The translations under genes were made by a program, and so were the position numbers. Below the pieces are notes generated by a model. That model searched no databases, had not been told where the DNA came from, and saw only the letters and a list, made by a program, of their open reading frames with translations. A stretch of 64,000 nt of DNA from an uncultured Bryobacterales bacterium (lineage in GTDB: Bacteria > Acidobacteriota > Terriglobia > Bryobacterales > UBA6623), in the NCBI GenBank assembly GCA_958295955.1, contig OY282420.1:214236-278235 (forward strand). Reading direction: 5' to 3'. Positions 26,464-34,806 of this stretch are shown here, in pieces (within the stretch, counting starts at the first letter, position 1; each line of letters begins with the position of its first letter).

Positions 26464-27942
26464 ATGCCTGCAAAGACGAGGCGGAAAGTCGAGTTCGGCG
26501 ACTTCCAAACCCCGGATGCGCTCGCGCGCAGAGTATGTGCGCTACTCCGCCGCTTGGGGGTATCTCCTGAATGCATCGTCGAGCCGACCTGCGGAGAGGG
26601 TTCGTTTCTCCGCGCCTCCGTAGCGGCCTTTCCCCAGTGCCCCCTGCGCCTCGGGTTCGAAATCAACCCGAACTACGCACAGGCAGCTCGGTCAGTCGAG
26701 CAAGCGGAAGTCCATTGCGAGGACTTCTTCCGGAAAGACTGGCTCGGCCTGCTGAACGGTCTTCGCGCGCCGATCCTCGTCGTCGGCAACCCGCCTTGGG
26801 TGACGAACTCTGCCGTGGGCGCGCTGGGCGGCGCGAATTTGCCGGCCAAGTCCAACATTCACCGACTCAGCGGCCTCGACGCAATCACGGGCAAGAGCAA
26901 CTTCGACATCTCGGAGTGGATGCTGTTGCACCTTCTGGAATGCCTTTCGGGAAGAAAAGCCGTGCTGGCGATGCTCTGCAAGACCGTAGTGGCTCGGAAG
27001 GCGCTCCGTCATGCCTGGAGCTGGAACTCGCAAATCGCAATGTCGGCCGTCTATTCCATCGATGCGACCAAGCATTTCGGAGCCTCGGTCGATGCGTGCT
27101 TGCTGGTTTGCATCCTCGAACCGGGCGCCGCATCTCAGGAATGCGCCGTCTATTCGGACCTTGACGCATCCTCGCACGATTCAACGTTTGCCTTCCGCAA
27201 CGGGCGACTGGTTGCAGACATGGATTGCTTCGAAGCATACGGCCGCTTGTCCGGCGCATCTCCCCTCAAGTGGAGATCGGGCGTGAAGCACGACTGCTCG
27301 CGAGTCATGGAGTTGCGCTCCAGGGGATACCAAGACTTCGAGAATGGATTGGGCGAAGTCGTGAGACTCGAATCAACCTATCTGTATCCCATGCTCAAGA
27401 GTTCCGAACTGATGAAGCCGCACCCAACTCCGTCGCGCTACATGCTCGTCACGCAACGGGCGGTGGGGGAAGAAACTTCGCCGATCGAGCACGATGCGCC
27501 GCGGACATGGGACTACCTCCAGTCCCACGCAGACCACCTGGACGGGCGCGCCGGCGCAATCTACCGGAACCAGCCCCGGTTCTCCGTCTTCGGCGTAGGA
27601 GCGTACAGCTTCGCTCCCTGGAAAGTCGCGACCTCGGGTTTCTACAAGCGTCTCGATTTCCGTTGCGTCGGCCCCGTCGAGGACAAACCGGTCGTGCTCG
27701 ACGACACCTGCTACTTCCTTCCGTGCCGCACCGAGCACGATGCCGGGCTCCTCGCCGAGTTGCTCAACTCCGAGGCTGCCGGGAGTTTCTTCCGCTCATT
27801 CATCTTCTGGGATGCGAAGCGGCCCATCACGGCTCAGTTGCTCGCCTGCCTTGACCTCGGCATATTGGCCGAAGAAGCCGGAGCGCAGCTACCCGCGTGG
27901 TCCGACGCAGGCGGGCAACAGTTGCCCTTGAAGCTGGATTGA
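26464..27942 (+). CDS. N6-adenine DNA methyltransferase (type II R-M-like)
   Basis: 492 residues. SAM motif I lies in VEPTCGEGSFL (about residues 41-51) and the catalytic motif NPPW in VVGNPPWVTNS near 108. Motif I comes before motif IV, the gamma-like order, which indicates adenine methylation. The remainder is a variable target-recognition region ending in an Eco57I/TaqI-like C-terminus (FFRSFIFWDAKRPI). Three bases separate it from the broken upstream gene, so it is now an orphan methyltransferase that could act epigenetically or as an antirestriction relic. Codon use is near host style, less foreign than the island at 3444-8365. Confidence 0.85.
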   Translation: MPAKTRRKVEFGDFQTPDALARRVCALLRRLGVSPECIVEPTCGEGSFLRASVAAFPQCPLRLGFEINPNYAQAARSVEQAEVHCEDFFRKDWLGLLNGLRAPILVVGNPPWVTNSAVGALGGANLPAKSNIHRLSGLDAITGKSNFDISEWMLLHLLECLSGRKAVLAMLCKTVVARKALRHAWSWNSQIAMSAVYSIDATKHFGASVDACLLVCILEPGAASQECAVYSDLDASSHDSTFAFRNGRLVADMDCFEAYGRLSGASPLKWRSGVKHDCSRVMELRSRGYQDFENGLGEVVRLESTYLYPMLKSSELMKPHPTPSRYMLVTQRAVGEETSPIEHDAPRTWDYLQSHADHLDGRAGAIYRNQPRFSVFGVGAYSFAPWKVATSGFYKRLDFRCVGPVEDKPVVLDDTCYFLPCRTEHDAGLLAELLNSEAAGSFFRSFIFWDAKRPITAQLLACLDLGILAEEAGAQLPAWSDAGGQQLPLKLD

Positions 27943-27989
27943 GCGGCAACCGGTCCGCATGCCGCGGCTTTCGCCGGCGTACGCGTACT

Positions 27990-29462
27990 CTAATCGGCCG
28001 CGAGCATTTTCGGCCGCTGCGCTTCGAGTTGCGCTCGCAGCGCGGCGATGACAGCGGGACGGTCGGCCGCGGCGTTCACGGTTTCATGCGGGTCGCTGCG
28101 ATGGTCGAACAGCTCGTATTCGGGGCCGCCGCCGGGGTTCTCGTGCTTGACGATGCGGTAGCGTTCGGTGCGCATCGTGAACCGCCCGCGCCAGTAGCCG
28201 AAGGCCGCATCCTTGCCCGGGTGCGCGGGATCGTCCATGATCGGCCGCAAGCTGGTTCCGGTCAGTCCCGCCGGCGCTTCCAGTCCCGCGTAGTCCGCGA
28301 GCGTGGGGTAGATGTCCAGAGTCTCGACAAGGCCACGGGCCGGCTCGCCGGGAGCAGGCATGCCCGGCGCGCGGATCATCAAGACGCTGCGCAACGACCG
28401 TTCGAAAGTCGTGTGCTTGCCCCAGACCGCATGATCCCCCAAGTGCCAGCCGTGGTCGCCCCAGACGACGACAATCGTGTTCTCGGCAATGCCCAGCCTG
28501 TCCAACTCGTCCAGAACCTTGCCGACTTGCGCATCGACGAAAGACACCGAGGCATGGTATGCATGCCGCAGCAAGCGGGCGTGAGCGTCCGACAGGCGAA
28601 TGCCGATGCCGCCCTCTTCGTCATGCTTGTAGTTGCCGAACATCTCTCCGCTGCGGTGCAGGCTCGCAGGGTTGACCTCTTCCGGCGCCTCCGGGTTCGG
28701 CGAAATGTCGATCGCCTCGCGGTCGTAAAGGTCCCAATACTTCGCGGGCGCCGTGAACGGCAAGTGCGGCTTGAAAAAACCGACCGCCAGTAAAAACGGC
28801 TCATCCTGCAACTCGCGGAGTTGCGCAACCGCCTCCTCCGCGATCAACCCGTCGGGGTAGGCGGTGTCGGGGACATCGGCATTCTCGAACGGCGGGTAGG
28901 CGCCGCGCTCCATGTTGCGGTTGGAGCCGTCCGCGTAACCGAAAAAAGCATTCCAGGCCGTGCCCCATTTTTCGTACGGCATGATGCGGCGGTCCCAACT
29001 GAAGGGCATTTCGAATGCGCCCTCTCCCTCGCCCTCGTAGCTGTAAATACGTCCGTCCACGTAGTGGCTGATCTTGCCGATCGAGACGGTCCGATATCCG
29101 GCCCGGCGGAACAGATGGGCGAAGGATTCCGGCGTCTCCCGCTCGGTCTTCGGCAGCAGATCGCGGATCGCATCGTTGCGGGTATGCGCGGCGGACGCCG
29201 GACGGTTGCCGGTCAGCAGCGCATAGCGGGAAGCCCCGCAGGTGGGAACCTGCACGTAGTGGCGTTCGAACAGCCGCGCCTGCGCAGCGAAGCGGTCGAA
29301 GTTGGGCGTGACCATCCCGCTCTCGCCGTACGCGCCGGTCTGAGGCCGCAAGTCGTCAACGGCGATGAACAATACGTTCGGAGGCTTCTGCGGCGCCGCG
29401 CCGCAAGCGCACAAGAACACAAGGGCGGCGGCAGCCGAGCGGAGAGCGTATGGGCGCGGCAT
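27990..29462 (-). CDS. Sulfatase (family S1, iduronate-2-sulfatase-like), lipoprotein or secreted
   Basis: 490 residues: an N-terminal signal with a lipobox-like LCAC (Cys20), then an alkaline-phosphatase-fold sulfatase. The metal-binding FIAVDDLRP and the formylglycine signature CGASR (Cys75, a CxxSR variant with Ala in the third position as in iduronate sulfatases) are clear, followed by ALLTGNRP. The second metal site appears in VVWGDHGWHLGDH. It desulfates glycans outside the cytoplasm. Activity needs a formylglycine-generating enzyme or anSME, not seen here. It sits 12 bases downstream of the formate dehydrogenase genes on the same strand, with no functional link evident. Confidence 0.92.
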   Translation of the reverse strand: MPRPYALRSAAAALVFLCACGAAPQKPPNVLFIAVDDLRPQTGAYGESGMVTPNFDRFAAQARLFERHYVQVPTCGASRYALLTGNRPASAAHTRNDAIRDLLPKTERETPESFAHLFRRAGYRTVSIGKISHYVDGRIYSYEGEGEGAFEMPFSWDRRIMPYEKWGTAWNAFFGYADGSNRNMERGAYPPFENADVPDTAYPDGLIAEEAVAQLRELQDEPFLLAVGFFKPHLPFTAPAKYWDLYDREAIDISPNPEAPEEVNPASLHRSGEMFGNYKHDEEGGIGIRLSDAHARLLRHAYHASVSFVDAQVGKVLDELDRLGIAENTIVVVWGDHGWHLGDHAVWGKHTTFERSLRSVLMIRAPGMPAPGEPARGLVETLDIYPTLADYAGLEAPAGLTGTSLRPIMDDPAHPGKDAAFGYWRGRFTMRTERYRIVKHENPGGGPEYELFDHRSDPHETVNAAADRPAVIAALRAQLEAQRPKMLAAD

Positions 29463-29474
29463 GCGGAGTTCCGT

Positions 29475-30452
29475 TCAGGCGTCGTTCTCAGACGCGGCGC
29501 GTTCGTCCCCAGGGGACTGCCCGCCGTCGATATTCTGCACGAACTGCCAGCCGAACCGGCCCTTGATGCAGAGATGTCCGCGAGTAACTTCCTGATCCAG
29601 CGGCGACGAGACCTTGACGATCCGCTTTTCCTGCGTATGTACCGTCAACGTGCAGCCAACGCCGCAATAGGGGCAAATCGTATCGGTCCGTTCCTGTCGC
29701 GCCTCGTCCCAGGAGCCCGCCTCGCGCATGTCGCGCTCGGTCTTGGACATTAGCGCTCCGGTCGGACAAACCCCGATGCAGTTGCCGCAATAGACGCAGG
29801 CCGATTCCGTGAGCGGCACGTCGTATTCCGTCGAAATTTCGGCGTCGAAACCGCGCCCGGCAACCGCGATGGCAAAAGTATTCTGCGCGTCCTCGCCGCA
29901 AGCCTCGACGCACTTGTAGCACAGGATGCACTTCGAGTAATCGCGGATGTAGAGATCGTTATCGATCTTGACCGGCTGCGCGACCGTGGCCGCCCGCTCG
30001 GAACCGTTTCCGTAGCGGTCCGGGGCGGCGCCGTACTCCGTCATATATCCGCGCAACTCGGGCGCGGTCGAAACATCGGTCGCCGAAGCCAGAAACTCGA
30101 GCACCATGCGCCGGCTCAAGCGCACCCGCTCGGAATCGGTGCGCACTGACATTCCCGCCTCGGCTTTCCGCGAGCAGGCGGGAACCAGCGTCCGCGATCC
30201 CTCGAGTTCGACCACGCACACCCGGCAAACGTTCACGGGCGTCAGATTTTCGAGATAACAGAGCGTAGGCGTCTCCACGCCGGCCTGGCGGCAGGCATCG
30301 AGCAGCGTCGCGCCCGCGGGCACGGCAACTGCCCGGCCGTCAACCGTCATTTCGACCGCCGCTGCTCGCTCGCGGCGCGGAACGTCCGGGACGGGACCTC
30401 GCGGAACGGGAATCTTCAAATCGGGCGCGTCGGGATTGGCGTTGGTCTCCAT
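29475..30452 (-). CDS. Iron-sulfur subunit equal to the N-terminal third of formate dehydrogenase alpha
   Basis: 325 residues holding four cluster sites. A [2Fe-2S] plant-type/NuoG-like domain comes first (TLCYLENLTPVNVCRVC, about residues 63-85). Two [4Fe-4S] ferredoxin sites follow (CILCYKCVEAC near 174; CVYCGNCIGVCP near 219). Finally there is the molybdopterin-enzyme N-terminal [4Fe-4S] motif CPYCGVGC with the closing HLCIKGRFGW near 300. In usual NAD-dependent FdhA this module continues directly into the catalytic domain. Here it stops after about 24 further residues, and the catalytic domain is a separate gene two positions upstream in the operon. The start is the ATG eight bases after the fdhB stop. 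Confidence 0.85.
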   Translation of the reverse strand: METNANPDAPDLKIPVPRGPVPDVPRRERAAAVEMTVDGRAVAVPAGATLLDACRQAGVETPTLCYLENLTPVNVCRVCVVELEGSRTLVPACSRKAEAGMSVRTDSERVRLSRRMVLEFLASATDVSTAPELRGYMTEYGAAPDRYGNGSERAATVAQPVKIDNDLYIRDYSKCILCYKCVEACGEDAQNTFAIAVAGRGFDAEISTEYDVPLTESACVYCGNCIGVCPTGALMSKTERDMREAGSWDEARQERTDTICPYCGVGCTLTVHTQEKRIVKVSSPLDQEVTRGHLCIKGRFGWQFVQNIDGGQSPGDERAASENDA

Positions 30453-30459
30453 GTCGTCG

Positions 30460-32349
30460 CTAGCGGAAGATCGGAAAACGGTCGAGCGCGGATTCGACTG
30501 CGCTCGATGCGGTTTGACCGAGCCCGCAGATCGAGGCGTCCCTCATCACTTGGCCGATTTCCTTCAACAGCTTCATTTCCTGCTCGGTCGAACCGAGCGG
30601 GCCGCCCCGGTGGAGACGCTGCAGCAACTCTTCCTGGCGGACCGCGCCGATGCGGCACGGCACGCACTGGCCGCAGGTCTCGTCGCGAAAGAACTCGGCG
30701 ATGCGCAGCAGTATTATACTCAAATCGACCGTGTCGTCAAAGGGCATGACCACGGCGGAGCCGACCGCTGCGCCGACGGCGCGCATGCCCTCGAAGGTAA
30801 ACGGCGTATCCAACTCGCTCGGCGACAGGAAAGCCCCGGCCGCCCCGCCGACGAGCGCCGCCTGCAATTTTCCGCTGCCGGAAACCCCGCCGGCCAACTC
30901 GATCAGCCCTCTCACCGAAATGCCGAAGTCGGCTTCATAGACGCCGGGCCGCGCAACGCGCCCGGAAAGGCAGAACAACTTCGGCCCGGCGGAGCCGCCG
31001 GTCCCGCTTGCGGCGTATGCGTCTCCGCCCGCCAACACGATGCGCGGCACGTTGACCAAAGTCTCTACGTTGTTGACCAGCGTCGGCCGGCCGAAGAGTC
31101 CCGAATCGGTGGGATACGGCGGCTTGTTCCTCGGCTCGCCGCGAAAACCCTCGATCGAGTTGAAAAGCGCCGTCTCTTCCCCGCAGATGTACGCGCCCGC
31201 TCCCCGGCGCAATTCAATATCGCAGCCGCCGTCGAGCAGCCCGGCCGCGCGCGCCGCCCGAAGCGCATGTTGCAGCCGCGCGGTTGCCAACGGGTATTCC
31301 CCGCGGATATAGATGAAACCTTTTTGGCACCCCGTAGCGAACGCCGCGATCGCCATCGCCTCGATCACGGCAAACGGATCGCCTTCCATCAAGACGCGGT
31401 CTTTGAAGGTCCCCGGCTCGGATTCGTCCGCGTTGCAAACCAGATACTTCCGCCCGCCGCGGGCGGCAACCGCCTGCCATTTGCGGCCTGCCGGAAACGC
31501 CGCGCCGCCGCGGCCGAGCAGGTGCGAGCGCAAGACCTGCTCGATGACCCATTCGCGGCCCTTTGCGCGCGCCCGAGCGAGCGCCGCGAAACCGCCATGC
31601 GCGCGATAGTCGTCCGGACTCTCCGGATCCACCCGCCCTACGCGCTGCAGCAGCTTGAGTTGCGGCTGCCCGGCCTGAGGAACGGAAACCGCCGCAGGCA
31701 GCGCGGCGGCCTGCGCTGCGCCGCCGCGGGTCAGATGCCCGCCCACCTCTTCGGCCGAAGCCGGAGCAAGCACGCACTCGCGGCGCCGCTTGCCGGACTC
31801 CGCAATCAGCACGGCCGGCGCGCGCTCGCAGTGGCCGAGACAGGGGCTGCGAAACCACGCCGCTTCCCCGCCCCGGCACGGCTCGCCGGCCGGCCCCAGG
31901 TCGGCCTCCAGCCGAGCGCACAATTCCTCGGCCCCGCGCACCCGGCAGGCGATGTCGTCGCAAACGCGCGCCGTCAACGGCGGCCGCGGCTTCGTCGAGA
32001 ACAGCGCGTAAAAATCGGCAACCCCGAAAGCTTCCGCCGGCGGAACGTGCAGCCGCCTGCAGGCGTAGTTCAGCGCGCCCGGACTGATCCAGCCCACGCG
32101 CCCGTGAATCGCATGCAGCACCGGCAGCAGCAAATGCCGGTCGGCGCGCGCGCCATGCCCCCCGCGCGAGGTCTGCGCCTCGTTATCCCCGCGGCCGCCG
32201 CCGGCCCAACGCGAGGCCGCCGCTCCCAATACGGAATCCACGGCGGAAATCTCGGCCGCCGTGGGCTCATCCGCAGTGAAGTGAAGATCCAAGCAGTTGC
32301 TCCGTTCGGTTCCGCCCGCACGCTGGAAAAACGCTCCGGCGGCAATCAA
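30460..32349 (-). CDS. NuoE-NuoF fusion, NAD/FMN-binding diaphorase subunit of formate dehydrogenase
   Basis: 629 residues from a TTG overlapping the stop of the catalytic subunit gene. Residues about 75-190 are NuoE-like thioredoxin-fold [2Fe-2S] (CDDIAC and CLGHC). Residues about 250-620 are NuoF: GRGGAAFPAGRKW FMN/NADH loop, CNADESEPGTFKD, GAGAYICGEETAL, and the C-terminal [4Fe-4S] site CGQCVPCRIG with CGLG. This is the electron-exit module that reduces NAD+ in soluble formate dehydrogenases and bifurcating hydrogenases. The exact start is uncertain. Confidence 0.9.
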   Translation of the reverse strand: MIAAGAFFQRAGGTERSNCLDLHFTADEPTAAEISAVDSVLGAAASRWAGGGRGDNEAQTSRGGHGARADRHLLLPVLHAIHGRVGWISPGALNYACRRLHVPPAEAFGVADFYALFSTKPRPPLTARVCDDIACRVRGAEELCARLEADLGPAGEPCRGGEAAWFRSPCLGHCERAPAVLIAESGKRRRECVLAPASAEEVGGHLTRGGAAQAAALPAAVSVPQAGQPQLKLLQRVGRVDPESPDDYRAHGGFAALARARAKGREWVIEQVLRSHLLGRGGAAFPAGRKWQAVAARGGRKYLVCNADESEPGTFKDRVLMEGDPFAVIEAMAIAAFATGCQKGFIYIRGEYPLATARLQHALRAARAAGLLDGGCDIELRRGAGAYICGEETALFNSIEGFRGEPRNKPPYPTDSGLFGRPTLVNNVETLVNVPRIVLAGGDAYAASGTGGSAGPKLFCLSGRVARPGVYEADFGISVRGLIELAGGVSGSGKLQAALVGGAAGAFLSPSELDTPFTFEGMRAVGAAVGSAVVMPFDDTVDLSIILLRIAEFFRDETCGQCVPCRIGAVRQEELLQRLHRGGPLGSTEQEMKLLKEIGQVMRDASICGLGQTASSAVESALDRFPIFR

Positions 32350-34265
32350 TCGCCGCCGAGCGGAGCCTCGATTTTATCAACTCGAATCGCCGTCGCCTTG
32401 AACTCGGCCGTTCCTGATTTGGGGTCCACGGCGTCGATCGTCAGCTTATTCGTATCCACTTGATCCGGGAAATGCGGGGTCATGAAAGCCAACCCCGGCC
32501 GCAATCCGGGATCGAACCTGACCGGCGCGGTCACCGCCCCCCGCCGCGAGCGCACCATCACGCGCTCGTACTCCTGCAGCGCCAGCCGCTCACCGTCCTC
32601 GGGCGAGAGATCGAGGGTCTCCTCGCGCCGCAGCGGCGAGGGAAACAATGCGCTTTGCACTCCCGTGTTGTACGAATCGAGCCGGCGGCCGGTAGTCAGG
32701 CGGATCGGATATTCTGCGTTGAGCTTATCCACCGCCCGCGAGTCCTCGACCGCGCTGAACGGCGCGCGCGGTCCGATCAACGGATCCGCCCAAAGCCGGC
32801 TGTGCAGGAACTGCTCGCCCGGGTGCGACTCGTCGTAACAAGGCCAGCGGATCCCGCCGAGCCGCTCCAGCCGCTCGTAGCTCATCCCGCCGTGCATCGG
32901 ACTCAGGCTGCGCAACTCGTTCCACAACGCTTCAGGATCGGGGCGCCCCCAAGCGGCGCCGAGCGCATTGGCGATCGCAAACAATATCTCGAGATCGTCC
33001 TTGGCGCCCTCGGGGGGAGCGGTTGCCCGCCGCATCCGCTGCACCTTGCGCTCGCTGCTGGTGACGGTCCCCTCCGATTCCGACCAGCCCGCGCCCGCGG
33101 GCAGAACCACGTCGGCAATCTCGGCGGTCTGGGTCAAAAAGAGATCTTGCACGACCAGGCACTCGAGCCCCTGCATCAAGCCGAGAATGCGGTTCTTGTC
33201 GGCTTCCGAGCTTACCGGGTTTTCGCCCAACACATAGGCCGCGGTCAGGTCCCCGCGCTCCATCGCATCGAACATTTCGTTCAGGCGCCAACCCCGCTTC
33301 GGCGGAATCGCGCAGCCCCACGCCCTCTCGAATTTCGCGCGCAGCGCGTCGTTCTCAACGTGTTGGAAACCGGGCAGCCGGTCGGGCAGCGCCCCCATGT
33401 CGCCGCTGCCTTGCACGTTGTTTTGCCCGCGAATCGGACACAGACCCGATCCCCAGCGCCCGACGTGCCCGGTCAGCAAGGCCAGATTGATCAGCGCCAG
33501 AACGTTATCGACGGCGTTGTGGTGCTCGGTGATGCCCAACGTCCAGCACAACTGCGCGCGGCCGGCGCGGGCATAGTCATGCGCCAACTCCCGCACCGCC
33601 TCGGCAGGCACGCCCGTCTCGCGCTCGGCGTATTCCAGGGTGAACGGCTGGACGCACTCGCGGTAGGTCTCGAATCCGCTGGTCGCCCGCTCGATGAACT
33701 CCCTGTTCTCCAGCCCGGCGGCAAGGATTTCGCGGCCGACCGCGTGCGCCAGGGTAATGTCCGTGCCGACGTCGATTCCCAGCCAACGATCGGCCCATTG
33801 CGCCGAGCTCGTTCGCCGCGGATCTACGACGAACATCCTCGCGCCGTTGCGCGCGCCCTGCAGCACATGGTGAAAAAAGATCGGATGCGTCTCGCGGGCA
33901 TTCGACCCCCAGAGGAGAATGACGTCGGTCTCCTCGATCTCCCGGTAAGAACTGGTGCCGCCTCCGACCCCGAACACGGTCGCCAGACCGGCGACGCTGG
34001 GGGCGTGTCAAGTACGGTTGCAACTGTCGATATTGTTGCTGCCGATCACGCTCCTGACGAACTTCTGCGCCGCATAGTTCAACTCGTTCGTAGTCTTCGA
34101 GCAACTGAACATGCCGAACGCGGCCGAGCCGTGCTTGGCGACGGACGCCGTGAAACCGCGCGCGGCGCGCTCGACCGCCTCATCCCATGAGCAGGACAGC
34201 AGGCGGCCGCCCTTTCTGACCATCGGGCGCCTGATCCTCGTGCTGCGCTCGCATTTCACTTTCAT
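32346..34265 (-). CDS. Selenocysteine-containing formate dehydrogenase catalytic subunit (UGA read as Sec86)
   Basis: Read through an in-frame TGA at 34010-34008, the gene encodes about 639 residues of the molybdopterin (MopB) catalytic domain. The context NNIDSCNRT-U-HAPSVAGLATVFG is the formate dehydrogenase active site, where Sec or Cys ligates Mo/W. The frame continues without interruption for over 550 codons after the TGA, and a SECIS-like hairpin follows it. The protein starts at MKVKCERSTRIRRPM, after the position where the [4Fe-4S] N-terminal segment normally lies; that segment is on a separate gene (29475-30452). The downstream fdhB start overlaps its stop. An alternative GTG start lies two codons upstream at 34271. 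Likely reaction: formate + NAD+ to CO2 + NADH, or the reverse. Confidence 0.93.
33979..34010 (-). promoter_or_regulatory. UGA codon with bacterial SECIS-like hairpin
   Basis: Minus strand: TGA at 34010-34008, 12 bases, then a perfect 6-bp stem with apical loop GGUCU (GUCGCC-GGUCU-GGCGAC, 33995-33979). E. coli fdhF has the same spacing and the same GGUCU loop, which SelB recognises. This supports selenocysteine insertion rather than termination. Confidence 0.88.
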
Positions 34266-34329
34266 AGCCACTTATCGTAACCAATGCCGCCAATGTAAAA
34301 ACCGCCGCGCTAAGCTGTGCGCACCAATT

Positions 34330-34806
34330 ATGACAACGCGTTCCTTCGACCGGATCGAAATCGGCGAGAGCCGCGAGACGCCCGGCGTGACCGTCACCGA
34401 TTGGCGCGTGATGACCTTCGCCGCCGTTTCGATGGACTATTTCGAGTTGCACGCCAACGACGAATACGCCAAGAGAACGCAGTTCGGCAGGCGCGCGGCC
34501 CACGGCCTGATGGGGCTTGCCCCGGCCGACGGCCGCAAGCACCGTTCCGCTTTCCAAGTGGACGCCGGCGCCTCGCTGCATTGGTCGTGGGATTTCATCG
34601 GCCCGACCTACATAGGCGATACTATTAGAGCGAAGCTGACGGTTACCGGCAAGAAAGCCTCGCGGTCGAAACCCGACCGCGGCGTCGTGACGGTCGCCTA
34701 CGAAGCGCGCAATCAAAACAACGAAGCGGTCCAACGCGGGACCGACAAAACGATGGTGCGACGATGCTCGAACGAAGAAACTTCCTCAGAATCTCTCTCG
34801 GCCTGA
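34330..34806 (+). CDS. MaoC-like (hotdog fold) hydratase family protein
   Basis: 158 residues from ATG 34330. The single hotdog domain shows the MaoC pattern: DYFELHANDEYAKRTQFG contains the conserved Asp-x5-His-like hydratase motif region. AAHGLMGLA forms the central helix, and the C-terminal strand reads GVVTVAYEARNQNNEAVQ. Members hydrate enoyl-CoA thioesters. It is divergent from the formate dehydrogenase operon (64-base gap) and overlaps the next gene by 43 bases. Confidence 0.85.
   Translation: MTTRSFDRIEIGESRETPGVTVTDWRVMTFAAVSMDYFELHANDEYAKRTQFGRRAAHGLMGLAPADGRKHRSAFQVDAGASLHWSWDFIGPTYIGDTIRAKLTVTGKKASRSKPDRGVVTVAYEARNQNNEAVQRGTDKTMVRRCSNEETSSESLSA

Noticed and set aside
30436-32463. 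675-codon plus-strand frame opposite the NuoE-NuoF fusion
   Set aside because: Antisense shadow; the minus strand has all NuoE/NuoF motifs.
34008-34010. TGA as a real stop splitting the catalytic subunit gene into a short and a long gene
   Set aside because: The position is the known Sec/Cys active site, a SECIS hairpin follows, and both sides align continuously with formate dehydrogenase.
34111-34329. Longer start for the MaoC gene
   Set aside because: The extension runs antisense through the formate dehydrogenase start; ATG 34330 fits the hotdog-domain N-terminus.
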